Assembly: GCA_004764695.1 (NCBI GenBank)
Contig: SMSO01000035.1
Location: 3,167,040-3,231,039, forward strand
DNA from: Schizochytrium sp. TIO01
Lineage: Eukaryota; Sar; Bigyra; Thraustochytrida; Thraustochytriidae
DNA: 64,000 nucleotides
Reading direction: 5' to 3'
Shown here piece after piece: positions 21,923 through 33,303 of this stretch. The notes below the pieces were generated by a model. It had not been told where the DNA came from. It saw only the letters and a list, made by a program, of their open reading frames with translations, and ran no database searches. The number at the start of each line of letters is the position of its first letter. Position 1 is the first letter of the stretch. Made by a program: the position numbers and the translations under genes.

Positions 21923-23776
21923 GTACAAAATAGTTCAAATTAATAAACGAAATTAAAAAAAGGGCTCGAGCCGAGTTAAAAAATAGAAGGCGTCTCACTT
22001 TGATTTGATAACTTGGACGAAGCTGGAAAACCCAGGAGGCATCATCTAATACTTCATTGTAAATCATAATGAATTTCGCGCCATCGCTTTATTTAGGCTC
22101 AAGTCGTCCTGTCCTCGTGGCTACTCAGTCCCTTGTAGCCATGATTTACTTTAAACACTCCTTTCACCACGATATTACGACATTAACATAGTTATTATTT
22201 TTAATATTTTAAAAAAAGGAAAAAAAAGAGCTTATAGAATCAGTAAGTACCTTCGTCAACTCTGGTTCTGGTAGTCCGGCCCCTTCAACATTACCAGACT
22301 CCGCAAATGCGTGCTCGGCAAAGATTTTGAAACAGATCTTCGTGGGTGTGTAGAATAAGTAAATAAACAATGCATAAAGTTGCGCGTGGATGTAGAAGGT
22401 ATCTACTGCCTCCATCGAGAGCCCAGACTCATGCCAGTCTCTGCGGTTCCTGAAGTCGATATACGGGCGGGCATCTTGGCTTTTCAAAGCGCGGCGATGA
22501 GCGGTGCTTCTTTGCGTCAGTCAGAAAGGCAGTCTCGGCAGCTGTGGGAGAGCTTCCCTACAGTGAGGGCGCGGTCAGACGTTCGGCAGTGTCAGCTTTA
22601 TGCTTTACGTCTCAGGGAATCTACGCAGCTCGTAACAGCAGTTAGTTAACTCATCCTTCGAGTTCCTTTGGCGATATCTCTCGAAAGGTCGCCCCATCTT
22701 CGTTTTGCATCATGTTTTCAATCGAGGCAGCTTGACCTGAGCTCTTCTGGCAGCAGAGTCCATCCATGATGGAGGCCCCGTTCTCATCGGCACCAGCCGC
22801 TGGTTCTTTCTCGCCTTCGCACCCTTTGTGGTGATCGCAGGCGTCCTGCGCTTTGAAAGCTCGCCTCGTTCTCGCTTTCAACCAATCGATCAATCAATCA
22901 AGTTCGAAGGCTTGGGCGAACTCGACCCACAGAACCTGTTCCATACGTTCCACCACTCGTGGCTCCCCATCATATTAACGACTACGCGTTCCAATTCCGA
23001 GGAAGCCACTGAGAACACGGCAGCAGTCACGGCGCCACCATTGTGGCTTGGCACCTTTTGCAACAAAAACACGTAACGAAAGCCCCGTCTCGAGACGCCT
23101 CGACTTGATGCTTCTTGCCTTGAGGTCTGTCTATAGGGCCGCCTCCAATTCGTGCGATGCGCAGGCAAGTTCTAGGAAAAGCACGCCCACAAGGAAACTG
23201 TCGCGGGCCTGAATGCCTGAAACAAGGCCTTGGTTGGTTGGTTGGATGATTGTTACGCGTGAAGATCGTCCTCGTTCATGGTTGGACGACTTTTCACATT
23301 TGCGGCGCAGCGCACGGTCGATGAAACTTGAAATGAGGCCTTGCCACTTGCAGCTGAATGGTTGTGCGCATGGAAACCTGGGGATCTAGAGCCTTCCGCT
23401 TCAAGCAATATCCAAGCATCCAGCAAGATTTGTAATATCCATAATTTATAAACCATCGATCGCTCAGTGAAAGGTCTGTGTACCTGAAATTATGCCTCTA
23501 GAGCTCGCTCGTTCGCTCTATCTTGTTGCTTTCCCCAAAACATCAAACAGGCACCGATTGCCACGACAGCAAACTTTAGCCATTGCGAATTAATCGACTT
23601 GCAGCAAAGAGCGTCAGCAAAGCAAGCTAACTTTCGACGCTTGCATTGTGAAATACGCCGCCGCAATCTTCGCGCAGATGTCTCGAAGGCGCACGCCAGC
23701 TTGAGCGAAATGTAGAATGCACTCTACAATGGTACCATAGTCCACTCATTGGAACGTTTCATTCGCGCCTTTTCAC

Positions 23777-23815
<39 letters not shown>

Positions 23816-23838
23816 CTAACGAACGAACGAACGAACGA
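23777..23838. repeat. AACT array passing into a GAAC array
   Basis: About nine AACT units are followed, after one irregular unit, by about five GAAC units. The second motif differs from the first by one base, so one array seems to have been seeded from the other. Confidence 0.95.
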
Positions 23839-24150
23839 AGTGCCTTCCATCATGGTGATTGATTGCCGTTATCTTGGACATGCGTTCGAGCAGCGCAACG
23901 TGAAAGGTGAATAGGGCCAGTGGCGCTGACGCTTTCGCTGCGCTTGAAGTATCCGGAGGGCTTTTTTTGCCTCGCGACGGTCTCTGCAGTTCCGTGCATG
24001 GAAATGGACACGCACAAGATCGACGTGGTCGCTCTCCGTCACGGCCTTCTCTCACTCTTTCAAGGCGCTCACTTGAGGGTTCAAATGATGTTCAATTTGC
24101 AGAAAACGAAGAAACAAACAAAGTGTACGCCGCAAACCCTCCCTCCCCCT

Positions 24151-24238
24151 CACAGGTGCCCCTGAGCGCCTCCCCACAGCCAAGAGGAACGAGCGCCCGC
24201 TGTGGGTGGAGAACTACCCACAGCCCGCGCCACCTGTG
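24151..24238. other. Nested inverted repeats, possible structured RNA
   Basis: An inner perfect 9-bp stem (24199-24207 with 24216-24224, 8-base loop) lies inside an outer perfect 8-bp stem (24151-24158 with 24231-24238). The segment is GC-rich and has no gene around it. It could be an RNA structure or a cruciform, or chance in GC-rich DNA. Confidence 0.45.
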
Positions 24239-25581
24239 TCTCGAAAGACCCCGTCGCGGCGGCACAGGAGTCGGTTCCTGAGAAAGCATGAGCAAAAACG
24301 CCATTTCACTCTATTTGAGTTGCCGCTTTGGACCTTGGAAACAGCTGTTCCAAACGAACGGCTTCGTCAGCGATGGCAGAGTAGAATAGATTTCTGGAGA
24401 TGCCGTTTCTGGCCCCAGTTTGAACAGTTAATCTTTTAAAATACGTGTATATATATAATGATAAAAGAGCCTTAGTGATGAAGGGAACTCCGAAACTCTA
24501 CATTAGAATGATATAGGGTTGATGAGGGGTCGGTTCATAAATGCATTACAATCAAAAGCTCTCTCGCTCTGATTGAAGGATTGGTTCAGCCCAGAGTAGA
24601 GGCTCTCTATTTGTTTATCTACATCCGAGTCGGCTCACGTCCTGTAAAGGTTCTGTCTGGTTTTCAGAATATAGAAAAATTGATTCTGTTTCTGAAAACT
24701 GTGAAAATTACTTTCAACGATTCACGTGGTCTGGTATTTTCAGAGTGTCCGCTGCAAATTAACGGGGGATCCTGCAAACGAGAATCTCTCGAGCCGCTTG
24801 CTCGAACTCGAAGACGCGCCTTGACTTACTACTGCAAAGCGGTACATCGAACAAGTCTATTCGTTTTCAGTTTGCATTATTCAAATAAAGTTGGTTGTTT
24901 CTTTGTCTTGGGGCTCACTCTTTTGATCTGATCGTCCAACAAACTTTGAAACTTTTAAAACTACTTTTTTTTTTCCTTTTTTTTTTGTAATTAATGTGAA
25001 AGAGTCAAAACCATCATTTTTATGGTTTAAAAGGAATAATATTAAAATCTAAATTGCAAGTACCATGCTTAGATGATTCCGTAACCAAACTTACAGTGAA
25101 TTAACAGAACTGTAAAGTAAGCTGATCTCAAAATTCATCGTCACTCACGCGATTTACAGCCAAGTTATTACAAGGAAATACCACTTTATCAGAAGCTGTG
25201 CGACAGAGCTGACGCATGCGTCTAAGAGGGAGAAAGAGTACGCCTGGGTTTGTCTTTGCCTGCCTCGCCTTTCCTGTCCGAGGGAAGGTGTCTCTTTTTC
25301 CCTGTCTGAATAGAGTTCTGTGCTAACAAACAATTCGAGTTGACGATGAACAATTTACTTTCTACCTTCTTCTTCTTCTTTTTCTTTTTCTTTTTTTTCA
25401 ACTAAATGAAAGAAAAATACTATAGACACAAACAATTGCAGTGAGAAAAAGTTCGAGTTCTTATTCTCTTGCGCTGAGCTGAGTTGCTGCTTCTTCCTAG
25501 GCTCAGAGCACTTGACGAGCGGGGCTGGCGAAGCCGATGACAAGTTCGGGCAAACAAGCAAACCCGAATCGCAAGGAAATC

Positions 25582-25615
25582 CAAACAGCAAACAGCAAAC
25601 AGCAAACAGCAAACA
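25582..25615. repeat. Heptanucleotide AAACAGC repeat in the leader of the secreted-protein gene
   Basis: About four tandem AAACAGC units end roughly 85 bases before the start codon at 25700, so they probably lie in the 5' leader or promoter. Confidence 0.85.
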
Positions 25616-25699
25616 CCAAACCTCAATCTCTCAAGCACTAAGAGCTTGAAGAAGAAGAAGACGAGCAAGACTAGCATTAGAGCAACTTGCTGAAAGAAA

Positions 25700-26794
25700 A
25701 TGAGTAGTTCTAGCACCATGAAATTATCGGCACTCCTCCTTCTGGTGGCATGTCTTGCTTGTGTGCAGCCTTCATACGCCTTGACGACGCTTCACAGCGC
25801 GTGGAGAAGCAAGGGAATCATGGTCCAAGGCCTTGATTCTGGCATGGTCGAGACCATGGTTAACGCCTCAGAAATCTCCTTTGAGCCGGCGACCACATGT
25901 GGTCCCATGTGCGCCTCGTGGACATTCTCCACCAAGGGACTCCCGCTCCCCCTCCAGGGATCTCGTGTTTCCCTTGCCATCAAGCGCTCCTCCACGTACG
26001 TGCGTAAGTGGGCCGAGGTGATGGCCCCGTACTACTATGCGCCTGAGGACCGCCAGTTCTGTGCGATTCCGTCCTCCGACGTGCCTACTCTCGACGAGAT
26101 CCCCGAGAGCAACGCTGGCGCCAACTTCGCCACTACCGGCTGTAGCTCTGACAGCACCTGCCGTGCTATTGCTGCTGGCGGTGGTATCGACTACGTCCTC
26201 TTTGACAACGAGGCCTTTGCCAATGAGACCTGCGCCAAGGACACCATCGACTCTGGTGACTGTGAGATCTGTCAGGAGACCTACTCATGCAGCGAGTACT
26301 TTGGTAACTCCAAGTACACTGGCAAGGATATCATTGACTCTTTTGTCACCCCTTGGTTCGATAACTCTGAATACTCTGCTGATGAGCGTGATGCCAGCAT
26401 CGCTTCCACTATGTGCCTCCTCGATGCCTCCTCCTCCAAGGACTGGACCAAGCTCGAGTCTGCTGCCAAGCAGCTTATTGATACCCTTGTTGACTACAAC
26501 GCCACTGACTCCCCTTACGCGTTCACTGAGGTGACTACCTACATTCCCATTGACGAGAGCGAGTACAAGTCCGCCTCTGAGCAGCTTGAGGAAGCTGTTA
26601 TTGCTGTAATCTACCAGACTGGTGGTGACGAGGGTGATGGCTCTGACTACCAGCTTGCCTATGACCTTGTGCAGAACTACAACAGCCAGGTCAAGTCGAA
26701 GAAGGAAATTGCCCTCTTCAACTGCACTGGTACCTGGGACGCCAGCTCCAACCTCAAGGACGACCTCCCTGCCGGCTGCACTGAGGTCGTCTAA
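25700..26794 (+). CDS. Secreted Cys-rich glycoprotein, unknown function
   Basis: A 364-residue protein with a classical signal peptide: a short polar lead, then KLSALLLLVACLACV and a likely cleavage after SYA near residue 27. The ATG at 25718 would give a tighter signal peptide than the ATG at 25700. The mature part has 12 cysteines, an even number consistent with disulfides, and six of them cluster at about residues 145-200. There are four N-glycosylation sequons (NAS, NET, NAT, NCT). There is no second membrane segment, GPI-type tail or ER-retention signal, so it is probably exported to the surface or medium. Codons are strongly C-ending, like the acyl-CoA dehydrogenase, implying high expression. 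I do not recognise a family. Confidence 0.88.
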   Translation: MSSSSTMKLSALLLLVACLACVQPSYALTTLHSAWRSKGIMVQGLDSGMVETMVNASEISFEPATTCGPMCASWTFSTKGLPLPLQGSRVSLAIKRSSTYVRKWAEVMAPYYYAPEDRQFCAIPSSDVPTLDEIPESNAGANFATTGCSSDSTCRAIAAGGGIDYVLFDNEAFANETCAKDTIDSGDCEICQETYSCSEYFGNSKYTGKDIIDSFVTPWFDNSEYSADERDASIASTMCLLDASSSKDWTKLESAAKQLIDTLVDYNATDSPYAFTEVTTYIPIDESEYKSASEQLEEAVIAVIYQTGGDEGDGSDYQLAYDLVQNYNSQVKSKKEIALFNCTGTWDASSNLKDDLPAGCTEVV

Positions 26795-28542
26795 ATTTCT
26801 AGATGACATTCTGCTTGCTAATGCATGCCTCCATCTTTATCTTCGCGGATTTAGTGCTATCGAACACTCAACAGAGTAGCTAGCGCTGTAATCTTCAATT
26901 AAGTTGATGCGAAAGATTGTGGAGGACCAAGCATTGCAAAACATGACACCCTTCTTTGTCTCAATCACATTCCAAGCTTGACTGACATCACTCCAAGAAA
27001 TGTCTTCTCTTTTTTTTTCGACGTGCATTGCTACGTCTGCTTTTACTCTAATCAGTTCACTCCAGTGCCTCTGCCACAACAATAAAAACCTTTTCTGCCT
27101 GAAAATAACACACTCTACTGTACAACATCTTTCACGCGTGCAGCTCTGACATTCTTTTCTACACCCACTGAAAATACCCTCCTCCCACCAAGCAAAACCT
27201 GGCACTGGTGTAGGCTACTTTCGATGGGCAGCTGCAACATGGTGAAGGATTTGATCCTTGCAAACCCAAGTCAAGCCTAGTGCCCCCAAACAAAAAGCAT
27301 TTTCTTACATTTCTCACTTTCAAATTGGCTAACAGCTCTTGCCTACAACAACTTTCACTTTTAGGTTATAACCCCATTTGATCATTCGTTGTTGCTATCC
27401 CTTTTACATTACTAAACTCAACCTGCATAATAGCGGGGCGCTGGATCACGCCTCTTCAACTTGCTTTTAACCACTCTATATCTAACATGTAATACTCGTT
27501 CTCTCGTTCTCTCATGATGTTCCCCTCATTCCCCAGCTTCTCCAATGAATTTTTCAAATTTCAGAGAACGCATTTTTTTCTATACTTCAATCGTTGTTTT
27601 CCTTTTTCCTTTAAAAAAGATATCAGACTTACCAATAACTGACGCAGGCGCGAGTTTTCGTTGTGCAGTATAGACCCGCGAGTATAAACTAACCTCTGAC
27701 AATGTGTTTTAAGCTTGTTAATCACGCGGGGTTCCGCAACCACAAGAATCAGACTTTATGAAATTGTAAGGAGAATGATGTGGAGACAACAGGGGGTTGA
27801 GAGTCTTGGCTTATTACCACGCTAAGGGTTCATCTTATTCCTGTAGGCTGAGCCTATCGCCTTGTTCAACTACTTTATAAATATCATATGAAAGGTGAAC
27901 AAAGCTTTCGACTTTCTTTACTACAACTACAACTACAACTACAACTACTCCAGTAAAGATTTGAGTGGATACCTGAGACTTACCTTCAGATAAGCTGTAT
28001 CTGCTGCGACAATTTAGCTAGTGATTTAAAACACTACGACGCAGAACAGAGGAATCTGAACAAAAACTCATGAAAATGATCAAACGATTGTGGAAATGGC
28101 ACAATGTCATGAGTAAATGCTGTGGTGGTTAGGTTCGTGATAACTATATTCTCCAAAGTTCTGATTCATCCGTTCTTGAGCCTTTACTTTGCTCACCTTA
28201 CCCAATCAGAATTTTAACCCGCGATTGGGCCTTCTTAGCCCCACGTTGTCATCATAGGAAATGCAAATGTTAAAGGTTAATCTCTGCGCGTTAGCATTGT
28301 TGACTATTCCCTTTGTTCCCCACATATTTTTCCCCTTTCTTCTTCAAGGCAAAACTTGAACGTCCACTCACCACTCCCACTTCGCTAGCTAGCGATACCT
28401 GCTCTCACAGTGTTGTGGTATTCGCACCAGAAATCATCGTGACAAAGTAGGCTTTGAATAGGCGCCCTGTCTTGCATAACCGTCTCAAGTGTCCTGGGTT
28501 GCTTGCAGGGCTTCGTTCGCATATTTGAATCTGGTCTCTGCC
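26795..28542. other. Intergenic spacer
   Basis: About 1.7 kb, AT-rich, with no supported gene. It contains a CTACAA hexanucleotide array (27920-27947). The last few hundred bases precede the RAD54B start and probably hold its promoter. Confidence 0.6.
27920..27947. repeat. CTACAA hexanucleotide array
   Basis: Four to five perfect tandem copies of CTACAA in non-coding DNA. Confidence 0.9.
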
Positions 28543-31522
28543 ATGCCTCGGGTTCCAGGCTTTACTGCGCCTCGCCGCCTTGCGCCTGCTCCCGACGCAG
28601 GCAGCAGTGGAAAAACAAAAGCTGTTACTCCAAACCCTGCATCCGATCCCAAAGGCTCTCCTCCAGCCCCAACAGCCGTTAAGATCAAACCCTCGCTTCG
28701 CAGGCCTCGGCTAACAGTTGGCGGTTCCGCCAACTCCGAAGCGAGGAAAATCGAAAACAACGTCAAAAACAAGGTAGGAAATGCGAAAGTATCTGCCTCC
28801 TCAGAAGAAACCAAGACTAAGGTTATCAGAGAAAATGACAGCTGAGAGCGCGATTGGGAATTCTGAAGTCTCTGGGACACAGAGCAAGCAAGTGTACATG
28901 GTTCTGCACACGAAGCGATCAGCAAAAAAACGCAAAACTTGGGATGATGGAGTGCTAGTGCTGGAGAAGAACAAAGCTGTTTTGTATGAAATGGATGGGA
29001 AAGTCATGGGTCGAAGCTCGTACAAACATAATCATGAAGAAACACTACCTGATGGATGCACTTTGACGGTGGCCAGCAGGGAAATTGAGGTTGGAGCACG
29101 GGCGGAACCATCAGCGTTTGAGTCAGGGAGGCTGTTTCTCAACGGACAGGCGAATGGATTAGCAGCTGGGGGAAGAGCACCGTGGACCCTGTCAGCGGCA
29201 GGATCTGCTGTGGTGCCCGGCAGTAAGCCTTTCAAACGAGTCGTGCTTGGTGCATCGAATGTAAAGGAAGGAACCAAGAAAGCCCCACCTCTGCCACTCC
29301 GAGCACTCCATTCAGAAACATCCCCAAATGCTCTCGTTCTTTTGCACAGTGATCCAGAGCGTGGTGTCGGTGCCACCGTCGTAGACCCCAAACTTAGTAA
29401 GCTTCTTCGTCCTCATCAATGTGAGGGAGTTCAGTTTCTTTTCAACAATGTCTCACAATCAAAGGGAGCTATTCTTGCAGATGAAATGGGTCTTGGTAAG
29501 ACATTACAGTGTATCACGCTTATATGGACAGTTCTTAAACAAGGTCCACGCGGTGCTGAAGGTACACCATGGTGTCAACGTGTTGTGGTGGTTACGCCAA
29601 GCTCTTTAGTGAAGAATTGGGACGCCGAATTCCGAAAATGGCTTGGCCGGGAACGAATCGAACCATACGTGGTTTCAGGCACTGCCAAAGAGGCAGCAGC
29701 TACCATTGCAGAGTTTTCTCGCTCGAAAATCCGCAGGGTTTTGATCGTAAGCTACGAGACTTATCGTAAGCAGGCGAGCGCAATCAACGCTACCTCTGGC
29801 ATCGACCTGGTGATTTGTGATGAAGGACATCGCTTAAAGTCTGCAAGCGGAAACCAAACTATTACAGCTCTCCAAGGCTGCAAGACTAGGCGCCGAATCC
29901 TCTTGACAGGTACCCCTGTTCAAAATGATTTGGCAGAGTTCTATGCGATGGTTGATTTTGTGGCTCCAGGTGCTTTGGGCAGTGATGTGCGATCATTTCA
30001 ACGTATTTTTCAGGCCCCAATAGAGCGAGGTACTGACCGGGGAGCTTCTGCAGATGATCGTGAAATGGCAGCTGCCCGGTCTGAGGAGCTGAAAAACCTA
30101 ACCAGTGGATTTATCCTTCGCCGCACTGCTGCCGTAAACGAAAAATTCTTGCCACCTCGAACAGACGTCAATGTTTTCGTGCGACTTTGCGAAGACCAGG
30201 TCAAGTCTTATAAATCGTATGTTCAGGACCATTTGTATGGAAACTCTGCAGGATCGGGTGGCACAGATGCCCTTAAATTAATTCATTATCTGCGGCAGAT
30301 ATGCACGCATCCAGCTTTGGTGAACCAAGATGAAACAAAGTCCGAGAAACATACCCAGCTCTCAGGAGGAGATCAGTTTTCCAGAACTATTAGTGGAAAA
30401 CTTTGTTTGTTGCAAACATTTTTGCGTCAAATTCGTGCACAAGAGCCTTCAGCTCGTATTGTGCTTGTCTCGAATTCAACTAAAACACTCAATCTAATCG
30501 AGGTTATGCTTCGAAACCTCGCATACGGTTTCCTCCGCCTAGATGGGTCTACAACAGCAAGTGACCGTCAAGGTCTTGTCAATCGTTTCAATGCGCCTTA
30601 TCGAGGGGACCCATTGCAATTAGGTTTTCCATTTGCATTTTTGCTTTCCGCCCGTGCAGGAGGGTGTGGTCTCAATCTCATTGGTGCTAATCGACTGATT
30701 CTCTTGGACTTGGATTGGAATCCAGCAACCGACCAACAAGCTGCTGCTCGTATTTGGCGAGATGGTCAGTCCTCCCCTGTCTTCATCTATCGCTTTATAG
30801 CAACTGGTACGATCGAAGAACGTATTTTCCAACGCCAAGAGGTCAAGCTCTCATCTGCGGAAGGTATTCTCAAAGATGGAAGTGGGACGAAATCCTCGTC
30901 ACGGGCTCTCAAGAATAGTAGTAACAAAGGCGCAAAGTTTTCTCGTGCTGAGCTCAAACAGCTATTTGAGTACAATGCCAATACTGAATGTGACACTTAC
31001 GACCTTATGACAAAGAAGGCTACTGCGGAAGAGTCTAAGCACTTATGGGACGCTTACTCGGGTCCCGAAAGCATTCCCGATTCTGCTATGCGAGTTGCTG
31101 CTGAAAACCTTGGGTGCGAGCTAGTCACGTGGGTGCATGCCCAAGAGCGGAAGACAACGTCATCCTCTGAGAATGAGTTTCCCAATGAAGAAGCTGAAGG
31201 GGAAGATGATGCTAGTCTGAGCAATAATAGTGACTCTGAGGACACATCCGAAAAGCCGTTTAGCAAAAGCAGCATCTCAAAACCTGCAATGGCAACTGTT
31301 TCCTCGTCAAAAATGGCAGCAAAGTATAAAAGCGACGACAACGATAACGATGGTGAATGTGATCCTGCTGATGATGACGAAGAAGAAGATGACGAGGACT
31401 TTTTCAACAGCGCGTTCTGTGATGAAAATGATGAGAGCAAAGCATCATCTTCATCCGAACCTAAGAAGAAACGTCGTATCTTGGAAAGCCCAGATGATGA
31501 CGAATCAGAGTTTGAATTGTAA
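28543..31522 (+). CDS. RAD54B: RAD54B/RDH54-type SNF2 DNA translocase (N-terminal frame change)
   Basis: An ATP-driven double-stranded DNA translocase that works with RAD51/DMC1 in homologous recombination. The N-terminal module (YMVLHTKRSAKKRKTW through SREIEVG, about 28890-29095) matches the region before the helicase in RAD54B rather than RAD54. The SNF2 core follows: motif I ADEMGLGKTLQC (about 29477), motif II DEGH (about 29818), motif III LTGTPVQND, then the C-terminal lobe with ARAGGCGLNLIGA and the QQAAARIWRDGQ arginine motif. The tail is strongly acidic. The long frame opens only at 28778. A preceding frame from ATG 28543 has an RAD54B-like basic, Pro-rich start and runs to 28845. 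They join if one base is skipped between 28778 and 28845 (992 residues) or by a short intron (possible donor 28774). If neither holds, translation starts at ATG 28781 (913 residues). Confidence 0.9.
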
Positions 31523-31941
31523 ACAAGCAAAAAGAAATTATTATACCATGACTTCGTGATAAGGAGGATAATAGGGCATGTGATTTTATTGATAGCATAA
31601 GAAAGATGAAGTAAGATATTATTCTTTTAAAATTGAGTGTATAATTTCAACTGTAAGGCAAAACATGGTCCGCAGCAAGAAGAAAAAAACTTCTTGCTGC
31701 AAAGGTAGGTGTGTAGGTGTAAAAGAAACAATGGGTGAGTCGCATCGCACAGGTGAGTGTGCATACGTAATCAGGTGGGTGTGTAGGGAGGAATGTGTTG
31801 AAGTGTTTGAGAATGATAAAGACGCGTTGTGTGTGCTGATGCAACAGTGTAGTAGTATAAACGTGTGTGAGTATGTAAAGAGACAATTGAATAACATGAT
31901 GTGCGAGAAACGTGGAAGAAGTAATTGCCACAGTGGAGATT
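31523..31941. other. Convergent 3' spacer with a perfect hairpin
   Basis: This gap separates the ends of RAD54B and the coiled-coil gene, so both 3' untranslated regions lie here. At 31672-31700 is an 11-bp perfect stem (GCAGCAAGAAG with its complement) around a loop of seven A residues. It could influence 3' end formation or stability of either transcript; that is inference. Confidence 0.6.
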
Positions 31942-33303
31942 TTACCACAGCATAATGCCAGCAACCATGCACGCCACAGAGGTAACATCAATGCCTGTGC
32001 TTAACATTGATTTCTCCTCGTGTTGTACTTGAGACTCATAGGGATCGACAGTCTCGCCTTCCTTAAGAGCTTCCTCGAGCCGAGATGCCAGTTCACGGTT
32101 GTGCTCCAAAGCGCGCTCAAGGTCATCCATAACGTCGATGTACTTATCCTGGTTGGTGAGTGCATTTTGCTGAGAGGCACGAAGCGCTTTCTCAAGCTGT
32201 TCGACGACAGCGTAACGAACGCGGAGCTCCGCAATGCCAGCGTCACGATCAAGTTCAGGGGACTTGCTTGCGCTAAGGGTGCTGCGAAGCTTCTCAAGTT
32301 CTGCCTTGAGTGCGTCGCGCGCCTCATTAGCTTCGAAAAGCTTGTCTTGGAGGCTTTCAACACAGGCTGTGGCCTGGGCGTCATGTGCGGCGAGTTTAGC
32401 CTTGGTCGCAGCGAGTTCCTGCTCCAGAGAAATCACACGATCTAAAGCAGCTTCCTCGCGGCAGAGTGCAGCCTCGAGAAGGACTTCAGTCTGGCTGGGG
32501 TTGGGTGCGGCGACGGGCTTCTCAGGCACAACCACCGGCACAGGTGCAAGACTTTCGATCTTGTTCTCGAGAAGCTCCTCCACAATTTTAAGCTGCTCGA
32601 TTGTCGCATTGAGTTCGACCTTTATGCGTCTATTCTCTGCAGAGGTGGCTGCCAATTGGCGCTTCAGGTCCGAGTTGAGGGCGCGCGCATCCTCAAGCTC
32701 TGCTGCATCGAGCATAGCGAATCGTGAGTCTTCCTCAATAATTTCACGAAGCTTTCGTTCACGAGCAAGCGCTGACCTGGCCTCATCGCGCTCCCGCACA
32801 GCTTTCTCGGCGACCTCAAGCTTGCTCTGCACATTCTCAAGCTCCTGGCTAAGACGCACGCGCTCTTCCCGCTCGAGCTCAAGTTGGGCTTCTGCCCTTC
32901 GCACGGATCCAATACTCGTGCTTTCAAAACTGATATCAACTTCGCCGTCGGTGTCTTCGTCTTCATCCTCTTCCTCTTCCCTGACTTCCTGAATCCCTGC
33001 AAGTCTCCTGTTATGTCTGCTCAGGAGCGGCGCCTCGTGATAGTCCTTTCCAGGTGTCGTTAAAGTCGTCGAAGGCGTCGTCGTTGGCGAGGATTTAGCC
33101 GCCAGTGCAATCAACGCCTGGGCATCCTGCGCCGCTTTTCGCAGCTGCACACGCTCATCAAACGCCCTTCGTCGTGCAACGGCCAGCGCCGTCACAGTCG
33201 ACGCTACGCACCCAAAGACAGCCGCGGTCTCCATCTTCAGAAGACCGGTGCGCCAAGGACCCACAAAACGAGGACCTCGATTTGGTTTTGATTTCACTTC
33301 CAT
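31942..33303 (-). CDS. Coiled-coil protein with hydrophobic segments at both ends
   Basis: 453 residues. A hydrophobic stretch at about residues 24-43 (METAAVFGCVASTVTALAVA) is followed by an Arg cluster. A Thr/Ser-rich spacer, an acidic patch (about 108-118) and then a long Glu/Leu/Ala/Arg heptad region (about 130-425) make up the body. The last 17 residues are hydrophobic again and resemble a C-terminal tail anchor. The layout suggests a membrane-bound coiled-coil tether, perhaps on the mitochondrion or ER, but no family motif is visible. The basic N-terminal 23 residues could aid mitochondrial targeting. Start ATG 33303; ATG 33234 is the alternative and would begin at the hydrophobic segment. 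Confidence 0.8.
   Translation of the reverse strand: MEVKSKPNRGPRFVGPWRTGLLKMETAAVFGCVASTVTALAVARRRAFDERVQLRKAAQDAQALIALAAKSSPTTTPSTTLTTPGKDYHEAPLLSRHNRRLAGIQEVREEEEDEDEDTDGEVDISFESTSIGSVRRAEAQLELEREERVRLSQELENVQSKLEVAEKAVRERDEARSALARERKLREIIEEDSRFAMLDAAELEDARALNSDLKRQLAATSAENRRIKVELNATIEQLKIVEELLENKIESLAPVPVVVPEKPVAAPNPSQTEVLLEAALCREEAALDRVISLEQELAATKAKLAAHDAQATACVESLQDKLFEANEARDALKAELEKLRSTLSASKSPELDRDAGIAELRVRYAVVEQLEKALRASQQNALTNQDKYIDVMDDLERALEHNRELASRLEEALKEGETVDPYESQVQHEEKSMLSTGIDVTSVACMVAGIMLW

Larger units (their letters stand above)
18584..25699. other. 7.1-kb gene-poor region
   Basis: No frame here is convincing as a gene. Long AT-rich segments (18600-19900, 20800-22250, 24430-25100) alternate with GC-richer islands (about 20040-20400 and 22400-24300) that carry only short frames on both strands. 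Simple repeats are at 19888, 21897, 23777 and 25582, and nested inverted repeats at 24151-24238. No transposase, reverse transcriptase or long terminal repeats were found. The final 350 bases are pyrimidine-rich and probably hold the promoter and leader of the secreted protein gene. Confidence 0.55.

Noticed and set aside
22651-23456. Short minus-strand frames of 67-92 codons
   Set aside because: The most protein-like one (ending 22651) lacks an ATG start, and the others show no domain and sit in repeat-rich DNA.
23907-24281. 124-codon plus-strand frame
   Set aside because: It is Arg/Pro/Ser-rich as expected from GC-rich DNA, overlaps the inverted repeats, has competing frames on both strands and shows no domain.
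18584-25699. Mobile element in the long gene-poor interval
   Set aside because: No transposase, integrase or reverse transcriptase frame, no long terminal direct repeats and no target-site duplication could be found.
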